A DNA stretch of 64,000 bases from Symbiodinium natans (GCA_905221605.1 CAJNDS010001635.1:1-64000); one strand, 5' to 3'; shown: positions 32,244-42,382, counted from the first letter of the stretch. The notes: generated by a model not told the origin, from the sequence alone. Translations and numbers: made by a program.

Positions 32244-32350
32244 CAACTGAGATCCCCGATCTCCGTGGCACCACGAACGACTGCCCGGGCACGGTCACTG
32301 GCGGCACATGTTCAATCAGCCCGGACCTCTGCCTCGGTCCGCCTAGGCAG
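32244..32350 (+). CDS. Sushi-like module exon, parts A+B
   Basis: After AACGAAG| in phase 1 (G|CA) the frame reads ATEIPDLRGTT, then NDCPGTVTGGTCSISPDLC. NDCxGTVTGGTC...xC is the A/B junction without an intron, as also at 43736. The codons are GC-rich at position three. Eight TTTAGGG units follow directly. Confidence 0.6.
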
Positions 32351-32404
32351 GGTTTAGGGTTTAGGGTTTAGGGTTTAGGGTTTAGGGTTTAGGGTTTAGG
32401 GTTT
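32350..32404 (+). repeat. Telomere-like TTTAGGG array
   Basis: Eight perfect units sit between a module exon and a family I element. Confidence 0.95.
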
Positions 32405-32407
32405 ATG

Positions 32408-32513
32408 TTGGGATGTTCCCCCCTTATTACTAAACAGCTCCTTAATCGGGATTGTAGTACCCCCTTATCATAATCCCGATTATGGACTGTTAGTATAAGG
32501 GGGAAGATCCCAA
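32408..32513. mobile_element. MITE-like inverted-repeat element, family I
   Basis: It starts TTGGGATGTTCCCCCCTTAT and ends GTATAAGGGGGAAGATCCCAA. The inner TAATCGGGAT/ATCCCGATTA arms pair. At 106 bp it is the best-preserved copy. Confidence 0.78.
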
Positions 32514-32976
32514 GGTGTATGGTTTGAGGCCGCGTTGTCGTTGCAGGATGGTCTGGCTAACTTAGGCAGGAGGGGTGAGGTTTTGACCGGGTTCCATGCA
32601 AACGGGCTTAAGTGCGGCCCTGCGAGAAGCAAAGTGTGCCCGCCATGCATGCGGGCGTGTTTCGGCTGTCATCTAGGGGCGTCGCTCGCCAGATTCACCG
32701 GGTGCATGGTGGCAGCTGGCATCGGCTAAAAGCTAGTTAGCAGTAAGGGCTCTTTCATCGGAAAGGAGTGCCCCGTCCCCCAGCCACCCCGGCCCCGCCC
32801 CCAACAGAATCTCAAAATGCTTCGGGGGATTCGCTCTGCTGGCAAGGGCCCCAAGTGATGCCCACAATGCGCACCGGGCCCCGTAGCAGGACGTTGAATG
32901 TGGGTGAGGCTGAGGCCCACTGCAAACGCAGAGAATACGATGTGAACCCGACCCCCTAAGAGCTCGCCCTGGCCTC

Positions 32977-33049
32977 AGGGTTTAGGGTTTAGGGAGTGTT
33001 TAGGGTTTAGGGTCTAGGGTTTAGGGTGTAGGGTTTAGGGTTTAGGGCT
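32977..33049 (+). repeat. Telomere-like TTTAGGG array
   Basis: Nine units with GTCTAGGG, GTGTAGGG and AGGGAGTG interruptions. Confidence 0.9.
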
Positions 33050-33199
33050 GCTGTGAACCGAGGCCTGCTGTAAAAGGGTTCAGGGTTTAGGGTTTAGGGT
33101 GACCCAGAGAGCTCAATCACCTTATTTCAGGCCCCATAAATAGTGCCCTGATTGTCATCATCACGTACGTACAGTGTATGTGCAGCGTACAATCATCAG

Positions 33200-33303
33200 G
33201 AGCTCTTAAAGACACTCTTGCCGTTGAGAAATTAGGTTCCGTCCTCGGCTTTGACATGACTGGAAATGTTCAGCTGCACTGCAAGGCCTTTGCCCTATTT
33301 GAG
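33200..33303 (+). CDS. Possible module exon (degenerate part B)
   Basis: Behind CAATCATCAG| in phase 1 (G|GA) the frame reads GALKDTLAVEKLGSVLG, then FDMTGNVQLHCKAFALFE, to a donor GAG|GTGTAAG. F..xGNVxLHC resembles FEGGPVNLTC at 20787. Both splice signals are good, but only one Cys remains. Confidence 0.42.
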
Positions 33304-33857
33304 GTGTAAGTTTGGCGGTAGCTTTGGATTGTGCAGCGGGATTGGAGCTGTATCATTATGTGGCACTACTAATGTGATCAAACGCTTAAGAGATACCATG
33401 AAATAAATCTGCCATCATGTTATTAATTGTAAACGCTTGCAGGGGGCGGGGGTTTCAGGGGTCCCACAAGGGTCCCGCGTGTGGCAGGGGGGTCCCACAA
33501 GGGGTCCCAGGCGGGTGGAAGGGTTGGGTTAGGGGAAAGGAGGCCCGATCCAGGTCGGCTTGTTCCAGACGCTTCTCGGCAGGAAGCCGAGGCGATAAGC
33601 GATAATCTTGTGTGGTTCAGGGGTCGTCGGTTTTCTTGCGTGTTTGCTAGTCAATGGCAAACATGGTATCCCGGGTAAGATTGTGGGATTTTGGCCTTGT
33701 GGCTTAGGAATGCTTGAAGGGCGCTGGTTCCTTGAGCTTCAGATATGGGAATTGGTGGGCTTAAGGGCGCAAGGGCTTACTTTGATGCTTGGTAGTGTGG
33801 GTGTGAGTTGCCAGGTGTTTAGTCTTCATGATGTAGGTCCTTCTTCCTGTTTGGCAG

Positions 33858-33886
33858 GCAGACGGCTCCTTCACCAAGGACACGTG
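33858..33886 (+). CDS. Possible module exon start, part C
   Basis: Behind TTTGGCAG| the frame reads ADGSFTKDT. The start matches ADGTFGG (24246) and ADGNITG (42651). TGA comes at once, so an unseen donor would have to lie within it. Confidence 0.3.
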
Positions 33887-33998
33887 ATGTTTTCAACTGG
33901 AATGCACCAAGAAGTGTTGCCAGAATACATGGCAGCAACTGTTGAGTTTTACGTGGTGGGTTTGATTGTCTTGCTTCGAGGGAAGATTTTCGTCAAAG

Positions 33999-34085
33999 GT
34001 GAGTCCTGTTGCAAAAAAATGGAAGGTGGTTGCAAGTTGCCTTGCTCAGTTTGTACCGAAGGCGTCCTGCGATGTCTGTGCGCTG
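33999..34085 (+). CDS. Possible module exon, part B
   Basis: After GTCAAAG| in phase 1 (G|GT GAG) the frame reads GESCCKKMEGGCKLPC, then SVCTEGVLRC. GESC and CxxCxEG fit part B with extra Cys. AAG|GTGAGT is also a perfect donor, so the assignment is open. Confidence 0.38.
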
Positions 34086-34348
34086 TCATCGTGAGAGGTT
34101 GCTTGAAGTTTTTAAGGCAGCAACCCGAAGCAAAGTACATAAAGCCCTTAAAACTAGCCAGCCTTCAAGTAGGAAGATCTAAGGAGCTTTGAGCTCGCAA
34201 CTCGAAAACAGCCCGCAAAAGCAAACGACAACAATTCCTGGACCTGAAGAATCCAAGATCAAAAACTCATCACGCCACCTGGGCCAATGTTGATCTGCGG
34301 TTCGGGTTTGAGGGTGTCTAGGGCTACGGGCTAAACCTAGAACCCTAG

Positions 34349-34456
34349 TGCTGCAACCCTTCTGAAGAGGACCTGCCCACGGTCTCTCCTGCTGTGTGCC
34401 CAACCCCCTACTTCACGGACGGCGTGGGTAGCACCTGCGCCTTGCCTCAAAAACCC
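34349..34456 (+). CDS. Sushi-like module exon, part A
   Basis: Behind AACCCTAG| the frame reads CCNPSEEDLPTV, then CPTPYFTDGVGSTCALP. CPxPxFxDGVGSTC is the part A layout, like FPDGLGVRHNCPAL at 38826. The acceptor lies in a CCCTAG telomere-like unit. Confidence 0.52.
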
Positions 34457-35050
34457 TGATGATGTGGGCTAGTTGGGAAGTTCACGCGTAGGTTTCTTTG
34501 GGGTTGCGAGGTTAACCCATAGTTATGACTTGTTGTGACCTGAGTTTGTTTACTCATTGGCCTACTTCTACCTACTCATGAACCTCCGAGCATACCCTTA
34601 AATCCGCAGGGTTCACGGCCGGGTTATTTATAGGGCTTATCTTTTGTAGATTTTTGTAGTACGCGGCAACCACCAGTGAGCTTGCTACGTCTGCTAAGAA
34701 CGGCGAGCCCGGGAACCCTAAACCCCACACTAAAAGAGCTCAGTCGGTTGAGCAGGTTGCAGGGTTTCTGCAGCAGCCCGAAGGCAAAAGAGTGAAGCTT
34801 ATAAGGACTTGGTGTGATTTCCAAGAGCCCTACAAACCCCAAAGGAGCCTGGAATCCGAAACGCAGAAAGGAAGCGCCCTTAAGGCAAAGCAAACGCTAA
34901 CTCCCTGAATCCATAGACAACTTGCATGGCTTCAATCGCCTGCAGCGATGCTCCTGTCATGCGCCCTTGTTCACTTGGCTTGGCTTTTCGGAAGGGTTTA
35001 AGGTTAGGGCTTTGGGGTAGAGACCTGCTGCACCTAAACATGCCTTCCAG

Positions 35051-35118
35051 GTGACAACAAGACTGTTGGTGCAGAATGCTGGGCCTATTGCCACTTGGGT
35101 TCTGCCAGATTTCCGTTC
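35051..35118 (+). CDS. Sushi-like module exon, part B
   Basis: After TGCCTTCCAG| in phase 1 (G|GT GAC) the frame reads GDNKTVGAECWAYCHLGS. TVGAEC..YC.xG is the B core. It follows the part A exon at 34349 by about 600 bp, in the expected order. Confidence 0.58.
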
Positions 35119-35702
35119 CATCGCGACACTCCAGGGCCACTCCTTGTCGTTTCAAGGCAATTTTCCGAAGGTCTTAGAGTCAAGAGCTCAGACAAGGTCG
35201 TGCAACCATCGGAGCTAGCAGTAAAGGCACCTGCGGAAGCTTTGCCTCGGGTTCCCCGTCAGAAAGGGTTTAGGGTTTAGGGTTTAGGGTTGAGGATTGC
35301 TTCAGGTCAAGGCTTGCTATATAGCGCATTCTTTACAAGGCAAATGGATCTGCTCTGGCGCTCCGTCCGCATTCTTAACTTCAAAAACTGTGAGACTCTT
35401 CCGTGCCAATTGTCACACAAGTTAGCGTCGAAACCCCGAAGTTCCGCCCTCTTCACCCTAAACCCTAAACCCCAAACCCTATAAACCCCTATGCCCTTTC
35501 AGGCAACCCTGGCTTCGAAGGTGGCTTGGCCGCATACTTCCTTCCTGGCTGGCAGACCGCTGTGGACATGCGCTGAAGTGGGTCGAGTCAGGTTTGTGCT
35601 GTGCTTCAAGGCTCCTGCGTATGGTACCGTCTTTATGACCCTACTTAGCATTTGGGTGCGCATGTTCCTCAGCTGAGCCTTCAACCTTCAAGCGGGGTTC
35701 AG

Positions 35703-35859
35703 GCCTTCCGGCGGGGGAGGTGTGCCCCTTTGCGCTACCTGTGGTTTTAGCGTCGTTTCTTGGACCCAAGGCCGACCGAAGCCGTATCAGTGCCAAGTGA
35801 ATGAGACGGCCAATGCGGTGCTGATTGACCAGGCCACTCACCCATGTGGATGGGTTCAG
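35703..35859 (+). CDS. Sushi-like module exon, B with following sequence
   Basis: The frame reads PLCATCGFSVVSWTQG, then PYQCQVNETANAVL, then THPCGWVQ. LCATCGFSVV....YQCQxNET keeps C..CGF...YxC, an N-E-T sequon and a PC for the next step. The acceptor may be GTTCAG| at 35703 or GGGGAG| at 35720. CAG|GTTTTA at 35860 is a possible donor. Confidence 0.6.
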
Positions 35860-36255
35860 GTTTTACAAAGGTGTCGGTGTCGGGGTTTCCCGGTTAAGGT
35901 CCGGGGGGCCGTTTGATTCTTGGGGTAGCTTGATATCAGGGATCCTGAGGTCGACCGGTCGACCTCCAGAAATCTATACGCCAAGGGGCAAGTTCCTTGC
36001 TTATGGGCTACACCTACCCGTAAGAACGGATACCGGGGTCACTCCACTGCAAGCAACTCTGCAAGGCTCTAGGTTTGCCCCTGAAGCTCGAGACATCAGT
36101 TCGCTGTGTGAGATGACTAATGAGCCTAAACAGGCAAGTCATAGTTTAGGGCATTTGGGGGTAGACCGACTGAGAGGGCGTCTGTAGTTCGATTGTAAAT
36201 AGGTTTTCTTTCGTGTGATCCTGGATCCTGGCCCATCAAAGCCGATCTTGCGCAG

Positions 36256-36320
36256 ATGGCGGTCGACGCCATCAACTGCACCAACATCAGTGCCCGAGCT
36301 GACTCGGCTTGTAGATCTTT
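36256..36320 (+). CDS. Possible module exon, part A
   Basis: Behind TTGCGCAG| the frame reads MAVDAINCTNISARADSAC. INCTNIS...xSAC matches NC..xTTG..C with two sequons (N-C-T, N-I-S). A huge T/G tract follows at 36338. Confidence 0.5.
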
Positions 36321-36337
36321 GAAGGTAAATTGCCCGG

Positions 36338-36343
36338 TTTTTT

Positions 36344-36374
<31 letters not shown>

Positions 36375-36510
36375 CGCGGGGGGGCGGGGGGGGGGGGGGG
36401 CGGGGGGGCGGGGGCGGGGGAGGGTGGGGGGGGGGGAGGGGGTGGGGGGGCGGGGTGATGGGGGGGGGGGGGGGGGGGTTGGGGGGGGGGGCGGGGGGGC
36501 GGGGGGGGTT
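36338..36510. repeat. T16 followed by about 155 bp of G-rich tract
   Basis: Sixteen T pass directly into runs of G (up to about 18) broken only by single C, A or T. This tract could form G-quadruplexes. Both strands are open by composition, giving poly-Gly or poly-Pro frames that are not genes. Confidence 0.95.
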
Positions 36511-36831
36511 GAAGCCGAAACCCTACGACCTCAACCCGACCACAACCCCAGACGTGGAGCTGGAAGCTGCGTACTTCGTAGTTTTGTATTTTCATGTTTC
36601 GGGCTTATTGTATAGGGTCTGCGGTTTCATCCCTTGCTGTTGTTTGAGACTTGTCTTTGAGGCCTCACCCGCTAGCTGTTTAAGCTGTTTGTCCGGCATT
36701 GCTATCACATGCTGATGGCTAAATACATATGTCAACCACTGAACTTGCGGGTCGCAAGCCTTGGGGCGCCGTGGGGCCTGTCGAAGAAGAGTGTACCCCT
36801 GGAAAGCAACCTCCTCAGCATCCAAGTCAAG

Positions 36832-36983
36832 GTACGGACACCGTCACGGTCACAACGGACACGAACGATACCAACGGCACCAACGACACAAACGACACGA
36901 ACGACACGAACAACACTGCCGCCCGTCGACTTCAAGCATCGAGCCCGTGCACGATGGCTTCCGTGGCGACTGGGCGGAGACCT
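36832..36983 (+). CDS. Asn-x-Thr sequon repeat linker exon
   Basis: After CAAGTCAAG| in phase 1 (G|GT ACG) the frame reads GTDTVTVTTDT, then NDTNGTNDTNDTNDTNNT, then AARRLQASSPC. Six overlapping N-x-T sequons arise from an ACGACACGA-type minisatellite (36864-36917). In a secreted protein this would be a densely N-glycosylated spacer. The upstream same-frame ECTPGKQPP could belong to the same or another exon. Confidence 0.52.
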
Positions 36984-37227
36984 TAATGCGGGTAGAGGAG
37001 CATCGTTGCTCCCCCTAAACCTTTGTTCTAGCTACAAGGGCATCCAAGCTGAAGAGGGGCTGGCTGATTATGTTCCTCTGAAGCTGGAGCCTCGGGGGGA
37101 GAGTTTGTTTCTCGAAGGTCAGCATTATGTTGAGCACCCCCGACTCTGCTTAAACCCAGGTCCCTTGCAACGCTTCTTTTGAGGGCAGCCTAGAAAATCA
37201 ATGAGGGTTTGTTCGTCCTGCTGCAAG

Positions 37228-37278
37228 GCCCAAGTCGGTCTGGATAGCGCAGCCTACTTCCACGACTGCACCAACAAG
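37228..37278 (+). CDS. Sushi-like module exon, part A
   Basis: The frame reads AQVGLDSAAYFHDCTNK, ending at a possible donor AACAAG|GTGCTT (phase 0). YFHDCTN is close to YDHDCNN in the part A exon at 54167. A part B exon starting in phase 0 follows at 37755, so the two would join in frame. Confidence 0.45.
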
Positions 37279-37754
37279 GTGCTTGGAGCAGTGCCAGCCC
37301 TTCAAACCCTCAATCCCAAAACCAGTAACAAAAATAACTTCAGGGATCCTACTCGGAGGTACATGGCAGCAGTTCCTGGCTGGGATTAGACGTCGGTAGC
37401 TGTTTCCGGCTTTTCGTAGCATATTATAGGGGGGGGGGGGTGTACTTTCAACAGTACATCCGGCCACCGTGAGCCTTCCAGCACCCAAAAGCTGCATTCC
37501 CAAGCCTTTGTCCCACAGTACCGGGAAGACTGCGCCATCGCAGGGTCACGACTCAGGAAATCGAAGGAGATGTTTGTCCAGGAGCTGCGGTTGTAGTGTG
37601 TTCAGTTCGGCTTCATAGTGACGGGTGTGTTGCAAAGCCAGAGCAAAGGCATCTTGGACAAGACATCAATCTAGTCTTGGAAAAACCTCGACACGCGCCC
37701 TCCCGCGACATATTCCTGTTCCCAATCCCCGACAACACCCAGACTTCGGTGCAG

Positions 37755-37848
37755 GCCCATGATGAGGTGTGCATCGCTCACTGCGCGCAAGGCTGGAATA
37801 TGACTCAGGAGGAGCCATCCATTTTCGTTTGCAAGAGTGGTCCCTGGC
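37755..37848 (+). CDS. Sushi-like module exon, full part B
   Basis: Behind TCGGTGCAG| the frame reads AHDEVCIAHCAQGWNMTQE, then EPSIFVCKSGPW. VCIAHCAQGW....IFVC..GPW is a complete B half with CCP-like ending, plus an N-M-T sequon. It is one of the best matches in the window. Confidence 0.66.
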
Positions 37849-38122
37849 CATTGTTAGGGGCGGCCGTCATTGGGGATTCCTTTGTTTCCTTGTTGTGGTG
37901 GCTTGGGAGCTGTAGTTGACCTTTGAGCAAAACTCGGGGGTAAGGCTTGCAAGGCTCCAAGCACAGCGTCGGCAATATCTAACTGGATGGTGATATGCAT
38001 ACATGATTTCTTAGTTTCTTCATGAAGTATTCATCTCTATCTTTTATATCACTAGATTAGCAGATCTTGTTGCGGGCAGGTGTTCATGTTTTACTGCGCT
38101 GCCTTCAACCTTAAACACCAGT

Positions 38123-38143
38123 TGCTAGGCGGCTGGCAAAGAA
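38123..38143 (+). repeat. Dispersed 20-bp motif V copy
   Basis: GCTAGGCGGCTGGCAAAGAA lies just after a decayed CCTTAAACACC unit. Other copies are at 39753, 43251, 47530 and 56156. Confidence 0.55.
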
Positions 38144-38629
38144 ACAGTACTCCAGGAGGCTAAGAACCTACCAATATTTCCCCCTTCAACATACCCCTCC
38201 CCCTCCCCCCCCTCCGCCCAAAAAAAAGTCCGGGCATGTGTTCGAGCCTAGGCTTCTTGGTTGGTGCGTCGCTGCCAACATGCGTCCCGCTCCCGCGCCT
38301 GAGCTTGAAGACACTTAGGGTGAGTGGATTGCTCTCATTGCTGTTGCTAGGGCCAAGCGTTCCAGCAGACATACGTACGTTGCGACATCTGGATACTCTC
38401 AGACTTTGTGGGTAAGGGTTTAGGGTTCCTGCAAGGGCTGCTGCTCCTGGCACGTCATGAGAATGGGAACGAGAATGGGTGGCAGTAATAACGGGGGATG
38501 TAAGCAGGAAACCTGGTTGTCATTGGCTTTAGCCTTGTGTGGAGCCCTACTACGAACTCAGCGATGGGAAACATTTTGAAGGGGTCTAGCTGCACCAGGG
38601 CAGGGCTTCCTAAGTGAGTTCTTCTTCAG

Positions 38630-38741
38630 GGAGGTCCTATGACTGCCGTCAGTGTCAGGGGCTGCAGAAAGGGTACAGGCCGCACTCTCTGCAAACACAA
38701 CACAATCTTAGGGTGTGCGTACCTGAGACACTACCAAAACC
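38630..38741 (+). CDS. Sushi-like module exon, part B
   Basis: After TTCTTCAG| in phase 1 (G|GG) the frame reads GRSYDCRQCQGLQKGYRPHS, then HNLRVCVPETL. DCRxCxxLxKGY....LRVCVP keeps C, C, GY and the third Cys with a CCP-like VCVP. The 3' end is approximate. Confidence 0.58.
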
Positions 38742-38825
38742 TTCAAGTCAACTGGCATTAAGGAACTGGGTTTATGGCTTAGGTTGGTCGGTTTAGGGAC
38801 TTAAACCAAAAGTGCTGGACTTCAG

Positions 38826-38900
38826 GTGCAGCTACTCTTTCCCTGATGGCTTGGGTGTACGGCACAACTGCCCCGCTCTCAGTCTTGCCTTGTCTACTGA
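38826..38900 (+). CDS. Sushi-like module exon, part A
   Basis: Behind GGACTTCAG| the frame reads CSYSFPDGLGVRHNCPALS. C....PDGxGVxxNCxAL is the part A layout, like LVDNCSALTTG at 47020. It remains open to TAG at 38920. Confidence 0.5.
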
Positions 38901-38940
38901 GAGCCTCCCCCGGGCCGGCTAGGAATGGATGCTTGGGGAG

Positions 38941-39010
38941 CACCTGAACTTGTCTGCGGTTCAGGGCAGGTTCAAGGCCGCTGTGTCCGGCAAAGCTACT
39001 CCGAGCGAAA
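38941..39010 (+). CDS. Possible module exon, part B
   Basis: The frame reads APELVCGSGQVQGRCVRQSY. Two Cys and a Ser-Tyr resemble B without GY. A GGCAG|GTTC acceptor within it gives a competing frame. Confidence 0.33.
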
Positions 39011-39167
39011 CACCTCAAAGGCCTTTAGCTCTCTCGACGGGTCGCATCATCTTGAATCTCTATTCGAAAGCCTTTGGCGCTCCCTTTGGCCGACTTCAGT
39101 ACCCGAAGCGCTCTCAACTCGAAACAGCTAAGACGGATATCCTCAGGATTGAGATACAAGACCCCTG

Positions 39168-39254
39168 AACCCCAAACCCTTATAAAGCCTTATAAACCCT
39201 ATAAACCCTATAAACCATAAACCCTTATCAACCCTTATTAAACCCTAAACCCCG
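39168..39254 (-). repeat. Telomere-like array of 9-bp CCCTATAAA variants
   Basis: Units alternate between CCCTATAAA, CCTTATAAA and CCCTTATCAA before returning to CCCTAAA. This variant expansion is not seen elsewhere in such length. Confidence 0.85.
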
Positions 39255-39752
39255 CAAACGAAAACCTAGGACATTCGCAACAGAAGCGTCGAAGAACCCT
39301 GCGCTAGGCAACCTTCAGAGCCATACACACAGGAGCCCTAAATACTTGGTGGTACACTTTACCTTTTTTTGTTCTGGTTTCCCCTTTACAGTATCCAGCC
39401 CAAAAAATGGGTGCCCTTATTGAAGTAGGGTTACTGGGCTACCAAGAATAATTGCCCTTAGCTATCCGTCTTGTAATCCTAGATAGAAGCATTCTGAAGG
39501 GTGTGAAACACAGAATCACAAGCTCAAGGCAACGGGGTCTAGGCGCAAAGACCTCAACAGAATCAAAGCCCTAAATCCGCGTCGGCCAGGCCTGGGCGTC
39601 CGTTCTGCGGAGTCTTGCGAGGCGACGTGCACCGAGGTCCGCCGGGAGCGCTGTCTGGCAGGGTTGGGTGCAAGGCCTTCAAACAGAGCGCACCAAGACA
39701 CCAGGCCCTAAAAAACCCTAAGCCCGTAAACCTTAAACCCTCAACGCGCTGT

Positions 39753-39773
39753 GCCTAGTCGGGTGGCAAAAAA
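39753..39773 (+). repeat. Dispersed 20-bp motif V copy
   Basis: GCCTAGTCGGGTGGCAAAAA follows CCTTAAACCCTCAACG. Confidence 0.6.
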
Positions 39774-39939
39774 GATTCCTCTTGGTAGAGCCTTTGAAAG
39801 AACTAAGGGGCAGATCGAAGCCCAGGATGCCCGGATTGAGGGGAGCCTGCGGCAAAACGGCCTCAACCCGTTCATGGGTAGCTATGAGTAGTAGGAGTTT
39901 ACGTAGTCTGAGAGTGGGAGGGTTGCATCCATGTCCCTG

Positions 39940-39961
39940 CCCCCCCCCCCCCCCCCCCCCC
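39940..39961. repeat. Poly-C run (22 C)
   Basis: An uninterrupted C homopolymer follows CCCTG. Confidence 0.95.
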
Positions 39962-40010
39962 GAAAAGATCTGCTTGTACTCAAAGGTATACATTTAACCA
40001 TGAGCCATCA

Positions 40011-40104
40011 AGTTTTCACCCACACCCAAATCCGTCCTATGCAAGGCAGGGTACACCTACGCTGCCGGCGCTTCTGCCGAAACCTGGACATGCTTCCCAG
40101 CTGC
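40011..40104 (+). CDS. Sushi-like module exon, part B
   Basis: The frame reads FSPTPKSVL, then [18 protein letters not shown], then FPAAH. CKAGYTY...AETWTC keeps C..GY and WxC, matching GYSSTAGPNTYTC at 47921. The AG before TTTTCACCC (40010) is a possible acceptor. An AT microsatellite starts right behind it. Confidence 0.6.
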
Positions 40105-40105
40105 T

Positions 40106-40106
40106 C

Positions 40107-40137
<31 letters not shown>

Positions 40138-40510
40138 GAAAAATATACACATACATATATACATACATGTATATATGTATATATGTATATATGTATATAT
40201 GTATATATGTATATATGTATATATGTATATATGTATCTATGTATCTATGTATCTATGTATCTATGTATCTATGTATGTATGTATGTATGTATATGTATGT
40301 ATGTGTATGTATGTGTATGTATGTGTATGTATGTGTATGTATGTGTATGTATGTGTATGTATGTGTATGTATGTGTATGTATGTGTATGTATATGTGTAT
40401 GTATGTATGTATGTATGTATGTATGTATGTATGTATGTATGTATGTATGTATGTATGTATGTATGTATGTATGTATGTATGTATGTATGTATATGTGTAT
40501 GTATGTATAC
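40106..40510. repeat. 400-bp AT, GTATAT and GTAT microsatellite
   Basis: (AT)13, then ATATGT, ATCTATGT, ATGTGT and long (GTAT)n blocks in succession. The frames open on both strands (YVCM, HTYI) are artefacts. Confidence 0.97.
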
Positions 40511-41252
40511 CTGTAGACATGCTGGGACAACTGACACCGTCAGCCGCATGTAGAAAAGCGCAGGGCCTGCTAAATCTAAACTCCCCTGCTATCAGGACTT
40601 CGGTGAAAGCTCTAACAACCTAAGCCACAAACCAACCCTCTTCCTTTAACCAAGGTTTGCCCACAGGGAGTCTCGACGGGCAGGTCCCTACATGCCTCCC
40701 GGCATACTCATTGCGCCTCTTCCGGCTCCCTATAATTTTTAGGCTTAGGGGGTTTGGTGGTTTGCCATTTAAGAGTTTTTGGGGCCTCAAGTTTGGGGGG
40801 ATGATGGGTTTACGCTTTTCTGACGGGCATGCTTTTTGGGTCTCCGTTAACTCTGACATCGCACCTCCTTTCTTGTAGTTTAGGGGGCACCTCTTTGGGT
40901 AGCCTTTCGGCATGGACAGGTTTAACAGGGAAGGGGCCAGTGTTATCTGCCTAAGACCGAAAGTAGTAGGGAATATTTCGGGGCAACCCTTTTGAGCGCC
41001 AGGTGTTGGTACAGAACTGCCTACAGCCTTGTTGTGAGCCCTCGTTTTAACTGGCCATGAACCTTCAAGATCTTCAAGCACAGGGCGCTCAGATCGGACC
41101 TCTTTCGACCGGTGCCCTCAGGGCCAAAGCCAAGGTGAGAGAATCGCCTGTGTCGACTTGGCCATCAACACAATGTACTCTCACAACTGCCAAGGCTTGG
41201 CTGCCTGCCTCTCTTCGGATCCTCACAGATGCCAGACCCTAAGCCCGAAACC

Positions 41253-41340
41253 TTGGGATGTTCCCCCTTATGCTTACCGTCCCTAATAGGGGTTATCGTA
41301 CCCCTATTACACTCCCCATTCAGGACCCTGGCTTACATGC
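41253..41340. mobile_element. Decayed family I element
   Basis: The left end TTGGGATGTTCCCCCTTATG and TACCGTCCCTAATAGGGGTTAT are intact. The right arm is eroded (ATTCAGGACCCTGGCTTACATG). A module exon follows 48 bp later. Confidence 0.55.
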
Positions 41341-41387
41341 CCACGATTCATTTTGCTTAACAGTAAACCCCAGGGTTGAGCCAGCAG

Positions 41388-41472
41388 GAAAGCGCTTCGA
41401 GGACACCTGTTCCGTGGGCTGCGGACCAGGCCACCTGCATGCGTCTACATGTCTACTACGAAGAGGGGCCCT
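41388..41472 (+). CDS. Sushi-like module exon, part B
   Basis: After GAGCCAGCAG| in phase 1 (G|GA) the frame reads GKRFEDTCSVGCGPGHLHAS, then TCLL. DTCSVGCGPGHL...TC keeps three Cys and the G-aromatic position (His). It stays open to TGA at 41474. Confidence 0.58.
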
Positions 41473-41631
41473 ATGACGTAGGAAAGGCAAGTTGTGGCCT
41501 GAGGCCTGGAGGCCGAATAGCACCAAGCAGGCCTACAAACTGACCTTAACTTTCATATTTCCCTGTGGGTGAGAGTTGTGCACGATGGCCGTGTTAGGCT
41601 AGCAGGCTAAGGTGCGTACTGCTGTGGCCAG

Positions 41632-41690
41632 GTTTTACGCTCTCCGGCACGGCTGCGCAGTACCAGTGCCAGGCCGCTCGCTCGTTGTTA
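41632..41690 (+). CDS. Sushi-like module exon, part B (second half)
   Basis: Behind GTGGCCAG| in phase 1 (G|GT TTT) the frame reads GFTLSGTAAQYQCQAAR. GFTLSGTAxxYxC is very close to the Sushi GY.L.G...Y.C core. Confidence 0.58.
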
Positions 41691-41859
41691 TCCCTGCGCC
41701 TTAGCAATTCCGAAGACCGAAACCCTAAACCCCAAGCCTTGATGGTGCAACTCGCCTGGCTTGTCAGAGTGATCGATTCAACCCTAAACCCGAGGGAGTT
41801 GGGGCTGAGAGGATAAGGATGTACCCAAAGCCCTTGAGCCAGCAAGCCCTTACCTGGTT

Positions 41860-41985
41860 ACCTACTGGTTCTCCCGCACTATGTATACATATTATATATA
41901 TATATATGATATATGTATCTCTCGCTTTGAGGCGGTTAGGGTATGGTCCCCAATTCCCTCATTCCTTACTAAGAACCAGTAAGCT
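41860..41985. mobile_element. Family III element with AT insertion
   Basis: The left end CTGGTTACCTACTGGTTC and right end ATTCCCTCATTCCTTACTAAGAACCAG match family III. The core holds a TATA microsatellite at 41885-41915. Confidence 0.5.
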
Positions 41986-42108
41986 CTTAGTATCGAGCAT
42001 CTGCCAGCAACAGTCAAGTCCAGATGGTATTTGCGCGCGCCCGAAAACGTAAACTCCATCCAGTCTCGGCGCTCGGGCGCTCGGCTTCTAAACCTTATAC
42101 AAGAACAT

Positions 42109-42187
42109 GTATATGTGTATATATATATATACATACAATTATATGTTTTCATTTTTTTTGGGTGGGGGGGGGGGGTGGCGGGGGGGT
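42109..42187. repeat. TA microsatellite then T8-G-rich tract
   Basis: A TATA run, then TTTTTTTTGGGTGGGGGGGG. It has the same T-to-G transition as at 36338 and 43492. Confidence 0.9.
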
Positions 42188-42382
42188 GGATTCCAGCGCA
42201 GGCCATGAGCATCATGAGAAAGGGTAGGGTTTAGGATTCCGGGGGTTTGTGAAGAGAGTCCTTCAAGAACTTCGCTGTTCTAGGTTTGGTGCTTTAGGGT
42301 TCTACGGTTCGAGGATGGTCCAGAGCCTCCACATGCCGACTGAACCCCGCAACGCATTAACCCTACTCGTCTTAGAGCAGTT

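Noticed and set aside
33608-34192. 194-codon plus-strand frame as a single gene
   Set aside because: Most of it is featureless and rich in Gly/Leu/Val; only the GESCC segment resembles a module exon.
36256-36715. Poly-Gly and poly-Pro frames
   Set aside because: They come from the G-rich tract; only the short INCTNIS part at the start looks coding.
40131-40623. Open frames rich in Tyr, Val, Cys, Met or His, Thr, Ile
   Set aside because: They are translations of the GTAT/AT microsatellite.
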